A stretch of 39,595 bases of DNA from Halieaceae bacterium (lineage in GTDB: Bacteria > Pseudomonadota > Gammaproteobacteria > Pseudomonadales > Halieaceae), in assembly GCA_028280635.1 (NCBI GenBank), contig JANQLM010000084.1:1-39595 (forward strand), given 5' to 3'. The position numbers and the translations under genes were made by a program. Position 1 is the stretch's first letter; the number at the start of each line of letters is the position of its first letter. This document shows, one piece after another, positions 28,425-38,810 of the stretch. The notes under the pieces were generated by a model that searched no databases, was not told the DNA's origin, and saw nothing but the letters and a program-made list of their open reading frames with translations.

Positions 28425-28987
28425 GAAGCGCGCCGCCTGACTGGCATATGTACCTGCTCGAGCCGGTGCTCTCCCGGCAGCAATCCATCCAGGGACCAGT
28501 GGCCCACGGCGATGCGGACCAGTCGCAGGGTAGGGTGGCCCACCGCTGCGGTCATGCGGCGTACCTGCCGATTGCGGCCCTCCGCGATCTTGAGTTCCAG
28601 CCAGCTAATACTGTCCTGGTTGCGTTGCCTGATGGGCGGATGGCGCGGCCAGAGGTCCGGGGCATCAATGCGCCTGGCTTTTGCCGGCCGGGTCATACCA
28701 TCATTCAACTCCACGCCGCGGCGCAGGGCTTCCAGCGCGGCGTTGTCGATCTCCCCATCAAGCTGGACCAGGTAGGTTTTCCAGGTTTTGCTCCTGGGGT
28801 TGGCAATCTGCTGCTGCAGCCGACCTTCATCGGTGAGCAGCAGGAGGCCTTCGGAGTCATAGTCCAGGCGACCCGCGGCGCGAAATCCAGGTAGCTCAAG
28901 ATAGTTTGCCAGCGTTGCCCGACCCTGTTCGTCGGTGAACTGGGACAGGACCTGGAAGGGCTTGTTGAATACCACCAGTTTGGCCAA
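28421..28987 (-). CDS. rluE: 23S rRNA pseudouridine synthase, RluE-like
   Basis: A 188-residue RsuA-family pseudouridine synthase. GRLDYDSEG holds the catalytic Asp42; [12 protein letters not shown] and the [10 protein letters not shown] segment are family motifs. The opening [16 protein letters not shown] resembles RluE, which modifies U2457 of 23S rRNA. No S4 domain is present, as in RluE. I chose TTG 28987 because AGGG lies eight bases upstream and it gives the common start [10 protein letters not shown]; another TTG at 29008 extends the frame by seven residues without a ribosome site. It is first in a chain of overlapping genes and diverges from icd. Confidence 0.9.
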   Translation of the reverse strand: MAKLVVFNKPFQVLSQFTDEQGRATLANYLELPGFRAAGRLDYDSEGLLLLTDEGRLQQQIANPRSKTWKTYLVQLDGEIDNAALEALRRGVELNDGMTRPAKARRIDAPDLWPRHPPIRQRNQDSISWLELKIAEGRNRQVRRMTAAVGHPTLRLVRIAVGHWSLDGLLPGEHRLEQVHMPVRRRAS

Positions 28988-29053
28988 GGCTTTAACCCTA
29001 TGTATCAAGGGGGCTTAAGGCGCAGTGAAACTAGCGCTCACAGAATCTTCTGG

Positions 29054-29062
29054 TGCTATAAT
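29054..29062 (+). promoter_or_regulatory. Extended -10 promoter of icd
   Basis: TGCTATAAT is a perfect extended -10 element (TGn plus consensus TATAAT), 45 bases before the icd start codon. No good -35 box is seen at 16-18 bases upstream, which extended -10 promoters do not need. Transcription should start near 29069, giving a leader of about 39 bases. Confidence 0.75.
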
Positions 29063-29107
29063 TCGCGCCGTTTTTGCACCCCGCAATCGACTCAACGGAG
29101 CATTTCT

Positions 29108-30361
29108 ATGGCCTATAAGCATATCAAGGTACCGAGCCAGGGTGAGAAGATCACCGTCAATGAAGATCACTCTCTCAACGTACCGAGTAACCCCATTATT
29201 CCGTTCATCGAAGGTGATGGTATCGGGGTGGATATCAGCCCGGTCATGCTCAATGTTGTCAACGCCGCAGTGGAAAAAGCCTACAGCGGAGAGCGCGAGA
29301 TATCCTGGATGGAGATCTACACCGGCGAGAAAGCCGCCGAGCTTTACGATGGCGACTGGTTCCCGGAAGAGACCCTCGACGCCATCCGCGAGTATTCGGT
29401 GGCCATCAAGGGCCCGCTGACCACGCCGGTAGGCGGTGGTTTCCGCTCCCTGAACGTGGCGCTGCGCCAGGAGATGGACCTCTACGTCTGCCAGCGCCCG
29501 GTGCGCTGGTTTGAAGGTGTGCCCTCACCGGTGCGCGAGCCCGGCAAGTGCAACATGGTGATCTTCCGCGAGAACTCGGAAGATATCTATGCCGGCATTG
29601 AATACCAGGCGGGCACGCCGGAAGCCCAGAAGGTGGTGGACTTCATCACCCAGGAAATGGGCGCCACCAAGATGCGCTTCACCGAAGGCGTCGGCATTGG
29701 CATCAAGCCGGTGTCGGAAGAGGGCACCAAGCGCCTGGTGCGAAAGGCTATCCAGTACGCCATCGACCAGGACCTGCCCAGCGTGACCCTGGTGCACAAG
29801 GGCAATATCATGAAGTTCACCGAAGGCGCTTTCCGCGACTGGGGCTACGAACTCGCCATGGAAGAATTTGGCGGCCAGCTACTGGACGGCGGCCCCTGGG
29901 TGGCTATCAAGAACCCCGATACCGGCAACGAGATTGTCATCAAGGACGTTATTGCCGACGCCATGCTGCAGCAGATCCTCACCCGCCCGGCGGAGTACAG
30001 CGTGGTGGCCACCATGAACCTGAACGGCGACTACCTGTCAGACGCTCTCGCGGCCCAGGTAGGCGGTATCGGCATCGCGCCGGGCGCCAACCTGAGTGAC
30101 ACCATCGCCCTGTTCGAGGCGACCCACGGCACCGCGCCCAAGTACGCCGGCCAGGACAAGGTCAATCCGGGTTCCCTGATCCTGTCCGCCGAGATGATGC
30201 TGCGCCATATGGGCTGGAACGAGGCCGCTGACCTGATCATCAATGGCATGAACGGCGCCATCCAGGCCAAGACGGTCACCTACGATTTCGAGCGTCTGAT
30301 GGACGGCGCCACGCTGGTGAGCTGTTCCGGCTTTGGCGACGCTGTTATCGAACATATGTAA
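29108..30361 (+). CDS. icd: Isocitrate dehydrogenase, NADP-dependent
   Basis: A 417-residue homodimeric TCA-cycle enzyme of the Escherichia coli Icd type, oxidising isocitrate to 2-oxoglutarate. [16 protein letters not shown] contains Ser114, the counterpart of the Escherichia coli serine phosphorylated by AceK to send carbon into the glyoxylate shunt. [11 protein letters not shown]-like and [17 protein letters not shown] segments are the substrate and metal sites. ATG 29108 follows GGAG (29097-29100) at seven bases. It has its own extended -10 promoter and a terminator well downstream, so it is probably a single-gene unit. Confidence 0.97.
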   Translation: MAYKHIKVPSQGEKITVNEDHSLNVPSNPIIPFIEGDGIGVDISPVMLNVVNAAVEKAYSGEREISWMEIYTGEKAAELYDGDWFPEETLDAIREYSVAIKGPLTTPVGGGFRSLNVALRQEMDLYVCQRPVRWFEGVPSPVREPGKCNMVIFRENSEDIYAGIEYQAGTPEAQKVVDFITQEMGATKMRFTEGVGIGIKPVSEEGTKRLVRKAIQYAIDQDLPSVTLVHKGNIMKFTEGAFRDWGYELAMEEFGGQLLDGGPWVAIKNPDTGNEIVIKDVIADAMLQQILTRPAEYSVVATMNLNGDYLSDALAAQVGGIGIAPGANLSDTIALFEATHGTAPKYAGQDKVNPGSLILSAEMMLRHMGWNEAADLIINGMNGAIQAKTVTYDFERLMDGATLVSCSGFGDAVIEHM

Positions 30362-30381
30362 ATCGGGGCTGCCCTCCCGAA

Positions 30382-30424
30382 TGGGGTCAGAGCCCTATTT
30401 CGCAGAAAAAGGGCTCTGACCCCA
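30382..30424. repeat. REP-like 14-bp inverted repeat downstream of icd
   Basis: TGGGGTCAGAGCCC (30382-30395) and GGGCTCTGACCCCA (30411-30424) are perfect inverted arms around a 15-base loop that starts TATTT and ends AAAAA, so pairing can extend further. It is separate from the T-tailed icd terminator that follows. The GGGGTCAGAGCCC core is familiar from dispersed palindromes in many proteobacterial genomes, some linked to REP-associated tyrosine (Y1) transposases. No second copy and no transposase is in this window, so mobility is inferred. Confidence 0.7.
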
Positions 30425-30440
30425 AGTCGAAGCTACACAG

Positions 30441-30468
30441 AAAGCCGACCGAACAGGTCGGCTTTTTT
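30441..30468 (+). terminator. Intrinsic terminator of icd
   Basis: A perfect 10-bp stem AAAGCCGACC / GGTCGGCTTT with loop GAACA, its last three T residues continuing into three more. It lies 80 bases after the icd stop codon, behind the inverted repeat. Confidence 0.9.
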
Positions 30469-30579
30469 ATTGTCTGAAGCGTATACATTCCCAGCCTGGC
30501 GAACTGCAGTTTGCTTAATCCCTGTCAAGGGCTTGAGAAAAGCTCCCCGCGCCCACACTATGAGTCGAGGAGTTTTCGG

Positions 30580-30585
30580 TATACT
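30580..30585 (+). promoter_or_regulatory. Candidate -10 box of clpS-clpA
   Basis: TATACT matches the sigma-70 -10 box at five of six positions. No clear -35 is present. If used, transcription would begin at or next to the ATG at 30592, so the mRNA would be leaderless or clpS would start at the next Met codon. Confidence 0.35.
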
Positions 30586-30591
30586 GAGCGC

Positions 30592-30987
30592 ATGGACACC
30601 ATGTATCACGACAATACGCGTATGGTTTCCGACCATGAACTTCCAACTCGCTTGAGTGGAGAAGATGAGGGGCAGAGCGATGCCCTGGATGGCGATACCG
30701 CTGTTCAGGAGCGTGAACCAAAGCTCAAGAAGCCGCCCCTGTACAAGGTCATCCTGCTCAACGATGACTACACCCCCATGGAGTTCGTGGTCGAAGTTTT
30801 GGAAATCTTCTTTCGCATGAATCGCGAGCAGGCGACACAGATCATGCTGACCGTGCATACCCAGGGCAAAGGTGTCTGTGGCATCTACACCCGCGATATC
30901 GCCGAAACCAAGATGAACCAGGTGAACCAGTATTCACGGGATCATCAACACCCCTTACTCTGTGAAGTTGAGGCCTCAGACGGCTAG
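30592..30987 (+). CDS. clpS: ATP-dependent Clp protease adaptor ClpS
   Basis: A 131-residue adaptor that binds N-degron proteins with Leu, Phe, Trp or Tyr at the N-terminus and delivers them to ClpAP. The core [20 protein letters not shown] and the segment [15 protein letters not shown] are conserved, and the C-terminus HPLLCEVE is typical. The N-terminal tail is long and poorly conserved, as usual. The start is unsure: ATG at 30592, 30601 or 30622 are all possible and none has a strong ribosome site; a longer frame from 30511 is unlikely. clpA follows after 38 bases. Confidence 0.93.
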   Translation: MDTMYHDNTRMVSDHELPTRLSGEDEGQSDALDGDTAVQEREPKLKKPPLYKVILLNDDYTPMEFVVEVLEIFFRMNREQATQIMLTVHTQGKGVCGIYTRDIAETKMNQVNQYSRDHQHPLLCEVEASDG

Positions 30988-31025
30988 ATGCTCACCCGGG
31001 GACCTACCCATAGGGAGACCTATAG

Positions 31026-33305
31026 ATGTTGAACAAAGAGCTCGAAGCCACCCTTAACGAAGCCTTCAAGGGCGCCCAGTCGAAACGCCATGAGTACATG
31101 ACGGTCGAGCACCTGCTGCTGGCGTTGCTGGACAACGTGGACGCCGTGCGTGTACTGAAGGCCTGCGGTGGCGACCTGGGCAGCCTCAGGGGTGAGCTGA
31201 CCGAGTTCGTCGACGCCACCACGCCACTGATCCCCGAGGAAGAGGACGACCGTGATACCCAGCCCACGCTGGGCTTCCAGCGGGTGATTCAGCGCGCCGC
31301 GTTCCACGTGCAGTCTTCCGGCAAGGCTGAGGTCACCGGCGCCAATGTGCTGGTCGCGATTTTCAGCGAGCAGGAAAGCCAGGCGGTCTACTTCCTGAAG
31401 ATGCAGAATATTGCCCGCCTCGACGTGGTGAATTACATCACCCACGGTATCTCCAAAGTCTCCGGCGAAGATGACAGCAGTCCCGAGCAGATCAGCGATG
31501 AAGAGGCCGCCCTGGAAGAGGGTGAGGGCAACCCCCTCGACAGCTTCGCCACCAACCTCAATGAAGAGGCGGCGGAGGGCCGCATTGACCCGTTGATTGG
31601 CCGCATGCAGGAAGTCGAGCGGGTCTCGCAGATTCTCTCCAGGCGCCGCAAGAACAACCCGCTGCTGGTAGGTGAGTCCGGTGTGGGCAAAACCGCCATC
31701 GCCGAGGGGCTGGCCAAGCTGATTGTCGACGGTGAGGTGCCGGATATCCTCAAGGACAGCGTGGTGTACGCCCTCGACATGGGTTCACTGCTGGCTGGCA
31801 CCAAGTACCGGGGCGACTTCGAGAAGCGCCTGAAATCACTGCTGGCCGAGCTCAGGAAGCGCGAAGGCGCAATCCTGTTTATTGATGAGATCCACACCAT
31901 CATCGGCGCCGGCGCGGCCTCCGGCGGTGTGATGGACGCCTCCAACCTGCTGAAGCCCATGCTGGCCTCCGGCAAGCTGCGCTGCATCGGCTCCACCACC
32001 TTCCAGGAATACCGGGGTATTTTTGACAAGGACCGGGCGTTGAGCCGGCGCTTCCAGAAAATCGATGTCCTGGAGCCTTCCGCGGAAGACACCTTCCACA
32101 TCCTGAAAGGGCTCAAGAGTCGCTTTGAGGAACATCACGGCCTGCGCTACACCAACAAGGCCCTGAAAGCCGCGGCGGAACTGGCAGAGCGATATATCAC
32201 GGATCGCTTCCTGCCCGATAAGGCCATCGATGTGATTGATGAGGCGGGCGCTTTCCAACAGCTACAGCCGCCCTCCAAGCGCAAGAAAGTCATTGGGGTG
32301 CACGACGTTGAGGCGGTGATCGCCAAAATTGCCCGCATCCCCCCGAAATCCGTCAGCGCCTCCGACAAGGAAGCCCTGCAGAAGCTCGAAAGCAACCTGC
32401 AGATGGTGGTGTTCGGGCAGGACAAGGCCATTTCCAGCCTGTCCACCGCCATCAAGCTGGCCCGCGCCGGTCTGAAGGCGGGCGAAAAGCCGATTGGCTC
32501 CTTCCTGTTTGCCGGTCCCACCGGCGTCGGCAAGACCGAGGTCAGTCGCCAACTCGCCCGGGTGCTGGGTCTGGAGCTGGTGCGCTTCGACATGTCCGAG
32601 TACATGGAGCGCCACACGGTGTCGCGGCTGATCGGCGCGCCGCCCGGCTATGTGGGCTTTGACCAGGGCGGCCTGCTCACCGACGCTGTCACCAAGAATC
32701 CGCACTCGGTGGTGCTGCTGGACGAAATCGAGAAGGCACACCCGGAAGTCTTCAACCTGCTGCTGCAGGTCATGGACCACGGCTCCCTGACGGATAACAA
32801 CGGACGTCGCGCGGATTTCCGCAACGTCATCCTGATCATGACCACCAACGCCGGGGCCGAGAACATCAGCCGCCGCTCCATCGGTTTCGTGGAACAGGAT
32901 CACTCGACCGACGGCCTGGAAGCCATCAACCGTCTGTTCACCCCGGAATTCCGCAACCGGCTGGACGCCATCATCCAGTTCGAGCCTCTCAAGGCCGATG
33001 TGATCATGACGGTCGTGGACAAGTTCCTCACCGAACTGCAGTCACAGCTGGATGAGAAGCGCGTACTGCTGCAGGTCGACGAGCGGGCCCGCCAGTGGCT
33101 GGTGGAGCAGGGCTACGACGTGACCATGGGTGCCCGGCCGATGGCCCGGGTCATCCAGGAAAACATCAAGAAGCCGCTGGCGGAGATGGTGCTGTTCGGC
33201 GACCTCTCTTCCAACGGCGGCACTGCCCACGTCAGCTATGACGAGGCCACCGATAGCCTGCTGGTGGAAGCCGAAGTCGAAGAGAAAGAACCCGCCGAGG
33301 CCTAG
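31026..33305 (+). CDS. clpA: ATP-dependent Clp protease ATP-binding subunit ClpA
   Basis: A 759-residue AAA+ unfoldase that works with ClpP, whose gene is not in the window. The N-domain (about 1-150) binds ClpS. The first ATPase module has Walker A GESGVGKT (216-223) and Walker B LFIDEIHT; the second has GPTGVGKT (497-504) and LLDEIEKAHP. RRSIGFVEQ carries the IGF loop that docks on ClpP. There is no middle coiled-coil domain, which separates ClpA from ClpB and ClpC. ATG 31026 follows AGGGAG. A strong terminator follows the gene. Confidence 0.97.
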   Translation: MLNKELEATLNEAFKGAQSKRHEYMTVEHLLLALLDNVDAVRVLKACGGDLGSLRGELTEFVDATTPLIPEEEDDRDTQPTLGFQRVIQRAAFHVQSSGKAEVTGANVLVAIFSEQESQAVYFLKMQNIARLDVVNYITHGISKVSGEDDSSPEQISDEEAALEEGEGNPLDSFATNLNEEAAEGRIDPLIGRMQEVERVSQILSRRRKNNPLLVGESGVGKTAIAEGLAKLIVDGEVPDILKDSVVYALDMGSLLAGTKYRGDFEKRLKSLLAELRKREGAILFIDEIHTIIGAGAASGGVMDASNLLKPMLASGKLRCIGSTTFQEYRGIFDKDRALSRRFQKIDVLEPSAEDTFHILKGLKSRFEEHHGLRYTNKALKAAAELAERYITDRFLPDKAIDVIDEAGAFQQLQPPSKRKKVIGVHDVEAVIAKIARIPPKSVSASDKEALQKLESNLQMVVFGQDKAISSLSTAIKLARAGLKAGEKPIGSFLFAGPTGVGKTEVSRQLARVLGLELVRFDMSEYMERHTVSRLIGAPPGYVGFDQGGLLTDAVTKNPHSVVLLDEIEKAHPEVFNLLLQVMDHGSLTDNNGRRADFRNVILIMTTNAGAENISRRSIGFVEQDHSTDGLEAINRLFTPEFRNRLDAIIQFEPLKADVIMTVVDKFLTELQSQLDEKRVLLQVDERARQWLVEQGYDVTMGARPMARVIQENIKKPLAEMVLFGDLSSNGGTAHVSYDEATDSLLVEAEVEEKEPAEA

Positions 33306-33321
33306 TCCCGCCTCTCTTTCG

Positions 33322-33348
33322 AAAAGGCGCCCTTGCGGCGCCTTTTTT
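33322..33348 (+). terminator. Intrinsic terminator of clpA
   Basis: AAAAGGCGCC / GGCGCCTTTT form a perfect 10-bp stem with loop CTTGC, followed by two more T residues. Because the A run on the 5' side reads as T on the other strand, it may also stop transcripts arriving from infA. Confidence 0.9.
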
Positions 33349-33515
33349 GTTTGTGCTCCGTAGGCCGGCCGCGAACTGGGTGGTAGCGTGTCCCGGACAG
33401 CCCCCGGGTGCCGCGCGCACGTCTTGGGGCACCCACCGGTTCAGTGGGCAAGCATAGTGAAAAAGGTGTTTTTGGCGCTCCAACAGGAGGCTGGTACGAC
33501 TTAGGCGACGGCTCT

Positions 33516-33734
33516 TTAGCGAGCCCGGTAGGTGATGCGGCCCTTGGTGAGGTCGTAGGGCGTCAGTTCCACCTTGACCTTGTCACCGGTCAGGATACGG
33601 ATGTAGTTCTTGCGCATTTTGCCGGAAATGTGGGCGGTCACGATGTGGCCGTTTTCCAGCTGTACGCGGAACGTGGTGTTGGGGAGGGTGTCGATGACTT
33701 CCCCATCCATTTCAATCTGGTCTTCCTTTGCCAT
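33516..33734 (-). CDS. infA: Translation initiation factor IF-1
   Basis: A 72-residue single S1/OB-domain protein that binds the A site of the 30S subunit with IF-2 and IF-3. The sequence from [19 protein letters not shown] to KGRITYRAR matches IF-1 from end to end. ATG 33734 gives the family start; a longer frame beginning at 33758 adds eight unrelated residues. It follows bpt on the same strand after 61 bases. The 167 bases between its end and the clpA terminator hold no gene and no tRNA that I can see. Confidence 0.97.
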   Translation of the reverse strand: MAKEDQIEMDGEVIDTLPNTTFRVQLENGHIVTAHISGKMRKNYIRILTGDKVKVELTPYDLTKGRITYRAR

Positions 33735-33795
33735 CCAGCGGCAATCCTCGCAGTACAAACAAGGCGCGAATTTTGCCCTAATTTCGGGACGACTT

Positions 33796-34506
33796 CTACA
33801 GCAATTCTACCCAGTTGCCGTTGATATAAAGCTCAAGGGGTCGGTACTGGATCTTATAGGCCATTTTCTGGCACTGCTTTATCCAGTAGCCGAGGTAGAC
33901 GTATTCCAGGCCCAGCTCGCGGGTGGCTTCGATTTGCCAAAGCACGGCGAAGGTGCCCAGGCTGCGGTCATGCAGGGCCGGATCGTAGAAGGTATAGATG
34001 GCGGAGAGGCCGTCATCGATAAGATCCGCCACGGCCACGCCTATCAGGCGCTTCGCCAGGAACATGCCGTAGAAGCGGGTCACACCCCATTCAGCGCTCA
34101 GGAAGGACTGGTACTGGTCCCGTGAGGGCGGGTACATGTCACCGTCGTGGTGGCGTTCCTCGATGTAGCGGCGGTAGAGTTCGAACGGCTCGTCACCGCT
34201 GATGTCGTCGAGCTCGCGCACCTCGATGTCCTGGTTGCGGCGCCAGGCCCGGCGCTGGCTGCGCTTGGGTTCGAAGGAGCTTACCGGGACCCGGGCCGGG
34301 ATGCAGGCGGAACAGCTGTTGCAGTTGGGACGGTACAGGTGTGAGCCAGAGCGCCTGAATCCCAGCAGTGAGAGCTGGCTGTAGAGGCCGCTGGACATGG
34401 GCGTGCGTGGGTCGACAAACAGCGTGGTCGCTTCCTGCTCCGGCAGGTAGCTGCAACTGTGAGGGTAGGTTGTATAGACCTTCAGGTCACGCAATGACGA
34501 CGTCAC
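33796..34506 (-). CDS. bpt: Aspartate/glutamate leucyltransferase Bpt
   Basis: A 236-residue aminoacyl-tRNA protein transferase that adds leucine from Leu-tRNA to proteins with N-terminal Asp or Glu, marking them for ClpS/ClpAP. The N-terminal cysteines Cys18 (HSCSYLPE) and Cys62, Cys65, Cys68 ([12 protein letters not shown]) are conserved in the ATE1/Bpt family, as are FLVGVAVADL-like and [15 protein letters not shown] segments. Bacterial members of this short type transfer leucine rather than arginine. GTG 34506 overlaps the aat stop by 4 bases, so the two transferases are coupled. Often annotated as ate. Confidence 0.93.
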   Translation of the reverse strand: MTSSLRDLKVYTTYPHSCSYLPEQEATTLFVDPRTPMSSGLYSQLSLLGFRRSGSHLYRPNCNSCSACIPARVPVSSFEPKRSQRRAWRRNQDIEVRELDDISGDEPFELYRRYIEERHHDGDMYPPSRDQYQSFLSAEWGVTRFYGMFLAKRLIGVAVADLIDDGLSAIYTFYDPALHDRSLGTFAVLWQIEATRELGLEYVYLGYWIKQCQKMAYKIQYRPLELYINGNWVELL

Positions 34507-35231
34507 ACAAGCTCTCCAGCGCGTATATCCAGGTCCCAGGGGGCGCCGTAGGGTTCAATGCCTTCACCGGGCTCTCCAGTTTGGGGAAGGTAGTCTTCAA
34601 AGTCCACTCTGGGTATGTTACGCGCGCCCATGGAATTGAGATGATCACTCTCCACCTGGCAATCGATCACTTTGAACCCGTGTCGGCCCATGACACGGGT
34701 CAGTGCCACCAGCGCCACCTTGGAGGCGTCGCTGCTGCGGCTGAACATCGACTCACCGAAAAACACCGAGCCCATGGCTACCCCGTAGAGTCCGCCCTGC
34801 AACTGGTCCTGTTCATCCCAGACTTCCACGGAATGGGCGTAGCCGGACCGGTGCAGTTCCATGTAAGCGCGCGCCATATTGTTGGTAATCCAGGTGCCGC
34901 GCTCGCGGGCCCGGGGTGCGGCGCAGCCCGACAGCACCCGGTGAAAAGCGCGGTCAGTGGTGATGCGAAAGCGGTCGCGGCGCAGGGTTTTGGCCAGGCT
35001 GCGGGAGATATTGATCTCCTCGGGAAACAGCACCGAGCGCGGGTCCGGGCTCCACCAGAGGATGGGCTGGGGGTCTTCGTACCAGGGGAAAATACCGCGC
35101 CGGTAGGCGCTCAGCAGGCGGCGGGTGCTGAGATCGCCGCCGACGGCCAACAGTCCATTGGGATAGCTGAGCGCCTGCTCGGTGTCCGGGAACTCCAGGC
35201 TGTTGTGTTCGATGCGCTCAATAGTCACCAT
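34503..35231 (-). CDS. aat: Leucyl/phenylalanyl-tRNA protein transferase
   Basis: A 242-residue enzyme that adds leucine or phenylalanine to proteins with N-terminal Lys or Arg, the second branch of the bacterial N-degron pathway. The segment [20 protein letters not shown] is the family signature. [19 protein letters not shown] and ASKVAL are further conserved blocks. Length and the ATG at 35231 are typical. It sits 32 bases after trxB on the same strand, with bpt and infA downstream, in the arrangement known from Pseudomonas. Confidence 0.97.
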   Translation of the reverse strand: MVTIERIEHNSLEFPDTEQALSYPNGLLAVGGDLSTRRLLSAYRRGIFPWYEDPQPILWWSPDPRSVLFPEEINISRSLAKTLRRDRFRITTDRAFHRVLSGCAAPRARERGTWITNNMARAYMELHRSGYAHSVEVWDEQDQLQGGLYGVAMGSVFFGESMFSRSSDASKVALVALTRVMGRHGFKVIDCQVESDHLNSMGARNIPRVDFEDYLPQTGEPGEGIEPYGAPWDLDIRAGELV

Positions 35232-35263
35232 GGCGTCGGCTACTTTACCTCATACAGATGCCG

Positions 35264-36235
<972 letters not shown>

Positions 36236-36243
36236 CTATATAG

Positions 36244-36270
36244 TTGCAAGTCGTGTGAGCGGCATATAAT
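36244..36270 (+). promoter_or_regulatory. AT-rich divergent promoter region, candidate ftsK promoter
   Basis: TTGCAA (36244-36249) and a perfect TATAAT (36265-36270) are spaced by 15 bases. They lie in a sharply AT-rich block (about 36225-36335) within GC-rich surroundings, between trxB and ftsK. If used for ftsK, the leader would be about 165 bases. No convincing minus-strand promoter for trxB was resolved, though it should lie here too. Confidence 0.45.
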
Positions 36271-36443
36271 AAATTAAAGCATGAAAGTGCGCTAAGCTTT
36301 TGAAATAAAAAATAAATATAAGCATAATTACGACCTGAATAAGCACGTCTTCCGGCACCCGGGCTGCGGCGGGCCCAAAAGGGCTCAGGCGCCGGCCGGC
36401 CGGGAGCGAAACAGTGCGCAAAGACCACAGATCGGGGTGAGCC

Positions 36444-38810
36444 TTGGCCAATAGCACCACTGCGAACAGCCGCAACAACAGCGCCAGCCGCGGGGATTCT
36501 GCGCCAGCGGCCGCGGCGCGCTTCCTCGGCCCCAGGCTGCGCGAGGGGGCCTTCATCGGTGTCACGGCGGCCTGCCTCTACCTGCTGCTGGCCCTGTTTA
36601 GCTATACGCCGGAAGACCCCGGCTGGTCGGCCACTGGCAGCGCCGATTTCGTCAGCAATGCCGGCGGGCCCTTTGGTGCCTGGCTGGCGGATGTGTTCTT
36701 CTCACTGATTGGGTACCTGGCGTTTGTCTTCCCGCTGATGCTGGCGGGACGGGCCTGGATCCTGTTCCAGCATCGTCACGAAGACCTGGGCTTTGACTGG
36801 GTGACCTTCGCGATCCGCACCCTGGGCCTGGTGCTGGTGATGATTGCCGGTACCGCGCTGTTCGCCATGAACGACCTCGGCGGGTCCAGCCTGCCCCAGG
36901 GCCTCGGCGGTATTCTCGGCCAGGCCGTCGGCCAGTCCTTCACCGAGGCCTTCAGCGTCACGGGCAGCCGTCTGATTTTGCTGGCAGTGCTGCTGTTCGG
37001 CGTCACGATTTTCACCGATCTCAGCTGGATCAAGCTGATGGATGACCTCGGCTACTGGACGCTGCACGGGGGCCGTCGCGTAAAAGAGCTGGCGCTGCGA
37101 ACCTGGACCCGGCGCCGCGAACGGCGCGCCCAGCTCAAGGCCCAGCAGGAGCGCAAGGCGGTCATTACGGAACATGTGGAAAAAGAGAAAAAGCGCAAGC
37201 CGCCCAAGATAAAGCCACCCAAGCAGGCGGTGGAAAAGGGCGAGCGGCTGGAAAAAGAAAAACAGCAGCCTTTGTTTGATGCCCCGGTCACCGGGGAGTT
37301 GCCGCCGCTTGAGCTGCTGGACGAACGCCAGGCCGACCCGGAGCGGGGCTATTCCAAGGAGGCACTGGAAGGCCTGTCCAAGCTGCTGGAACTGAAACTG
37401 TCGGATTTTGGTATCGAGGCGGAGGTGGTGGCCGTGTACCCGGGGCCGGTAATTACCCGTTTCGAGATCCAGCCGGCGCCGGGCGTGAAAGTCAGCCGCA
37501 TCTCCAACCTTGCCAAAGACCTGGCTCGCTCGCTGGCGGTAATCAGCGTGCGGGTGGTGGAAGTGATTGCCGGGAAGTCGGTCGTGGGTATCGAGATTCC
37601 CAATGAAGACCGCATGATCGTCAACCTCCGCGACGTGCTGGCATCCAAAGCCTTCGATGAAGCGCGCTCCCACCTGGCCCTGGCGCTGGGCCATGATATC
37701 TCCGGCCAGCCGGTGGTGGCTGATCTGGGCAAGATGCCCCACCTGCTGGTGGCGGGTACTACCGGCGCCGGTAAGTCGGTGGGTGTCAACGCCATGCTGC
37801 TGAGCCTGTTATACAAGGCTTCCCCAGAGCAGGTGCGCCTGATCCTGGTGGATCCAAAAATGCTGGAATTGTCTGTCTACGAGGGCATCCCGCACCTGCT
37901 GACACCGGTGATCACCGACATGAAGGATGCCGCCAACGGACTGCGCTGGTGTGTCGGGGAGATGGAACGGCGCTACAAGCTGATGGCCTCCCTGGGCGTT
38001 CGCAACCTCGCGGGCTATAACCGCAAGGTGTCCGACGCCATCAAGGCTGGCGAACCCCTGGAGGACCCCATGTGGTCGCCAGAGCCCAGCTTTGAAACCC
38101 CGGAAGAAGAACAGGAGCGCCCGCACCTGCAGCCGCTGCCCTCCATTGTGGTGGTGATCGACGAGTTTGCCGATATGATGATGATTGTCGGCAAGAAGGT
38201 GGAGCAGCTGATCGCCAGGATTGCCCAGAAGGCGCGGGCCGCAGGCATCCACCTGATCCTGGCCACCCAGCGTCCCTCGGTGGATGTCATCACCGGGTTG
38301 ATCAAGGCCAACGTGCCCACCCGTATTGCCTTCCAGGTGTCCTCCAAAGTGGATTCGCGGACCATTCTCGACCAGGGTGGCGCGGAGCAGCTATTGGGTC
38401 ACGGCGATATGCTCTACCTGCCGCCCGGCACCGCCATCCCGATTCGCGTGCACGGCGCCTTTGTGGACGACCACGAGGTGCACCGGGTGGTCGCCGACTG
38501 GAAGCGCCGTGGGCAGCCCGCCTATATCGACGGGCTGCTGGAGGAGGGCAGCTCCCCGGGGGTCATGCCCGGCGAGAAACCCGCCGGCGGCGACGAGGAA
38601 GACGACGAAAGTGATGCGCTCTACGACGAAGCGGTGCACTACGTGACCAAGAGTCGGCGCGCCTCCATTTCCTCGGTACAGCGCAAGCTGCGGATCGGCT
38701 ACAACCGGGCAGCGCGGCTGATCGAAGCCATGGAAGCCGCCGGTGTGGTCAGCGAAATGGGCAGCAACGGGCAGCGCGAGGTGCTGGCTCCGCCGCCGGT
38801 GGAAGACTGA
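36444..38810 (+). CDS. ftsK: DNA translocase FtsK
   Basis: A 788-residue septal DNA pump that moves the chromosome terminus at division and activates XerCD at dif. The N-terminal part has about four membrane helices (residues 35-190). A short charged linker with [14 protein letters not shown] follows, far shorter than in Escherichia coli. The motor has Walker A GTTGAGKS (438-445) and Walker [13 protein letters not shown]. The C-terminal gamma winged helix (about 715-785; [20 protein letters not shown]) reads KOPS sites. The start is TTG 36444: an in-frame stop lies two codons upstream, so no longer protein is possible. GGGGTGA precedes it closely. Confidence 0.95.
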   Translation: MANSTTANSRNNSASRGDSAPAAAARFLGPRLREGAFIGVTAACLYLLLALFSYTPEDPGWSATGSADFVSNAGGPFGAWLADVFFSLIGYLAFVFPLMLAGRAWILFQHRHEDLGFDWVTFAIRTLGLVLVMIAGTALFAMNDLGGSSLPQGLGGILGQAVGQSFTEAFSVTGSRLILLAVLLFGVTIFTDLSWIKLMDDLGYWTLHGGRRVKELALRTWTRRRERRAQLKAQQERKAVITEHVEKEKKRKPPKIKPPKQAVEKGERLEKEKQQPLFDAPVTGELPPLELLDERQADPERGYSKEALEGLSKLLELKLSDFGIEAEVVAVYPGPVITRFEIQPAPGVKVSRISNLAKDLARSLAVISVRVVEVIAGKSVVGIEIPNEDRMIVNLRDVLASKAFDEARSHLALALGHDISGQPVVADLGKMPHLLVAGTTGAGKSVGVNAMLLSLLYKASPEQVRLILVDPKMLELSVYEGIPHLLTPVITDMKDAANGLRWCVGEMERRYKLMASLGVRNLAGYNRKVSDAIKAGEPLEDPMWSPEPSFETPEEEQERPHLQPLPSIVVVIDEFADMMMIVGKKVEQLIARIAQKARAAGIHLILATQRPSVDVITGLIKANVPTRIAFQVSSKVDSRTILDQGGAEQLLGHGDMLYLPPGTAIPIRVHGAFVDDHEVHRVVADWKRRGQPAYIDGLLEEGSSPGVMPGEKPAGGDEEDDESDALYDEAVHYVTKSRRASISSVQRKLRIGYNRAARLIEAMEAAGVVSEMGSNGQREVLAPPPVED

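Noticed and set aside
33349-33515. Possible tRNA gene between clpA and infA, as serW is in Escherichia coli
   Set aside because: No cloverleaf or conserved TTCRA T-loop could be drawn on either strand. The GGTTCA near 33440 lacks a matching stem.
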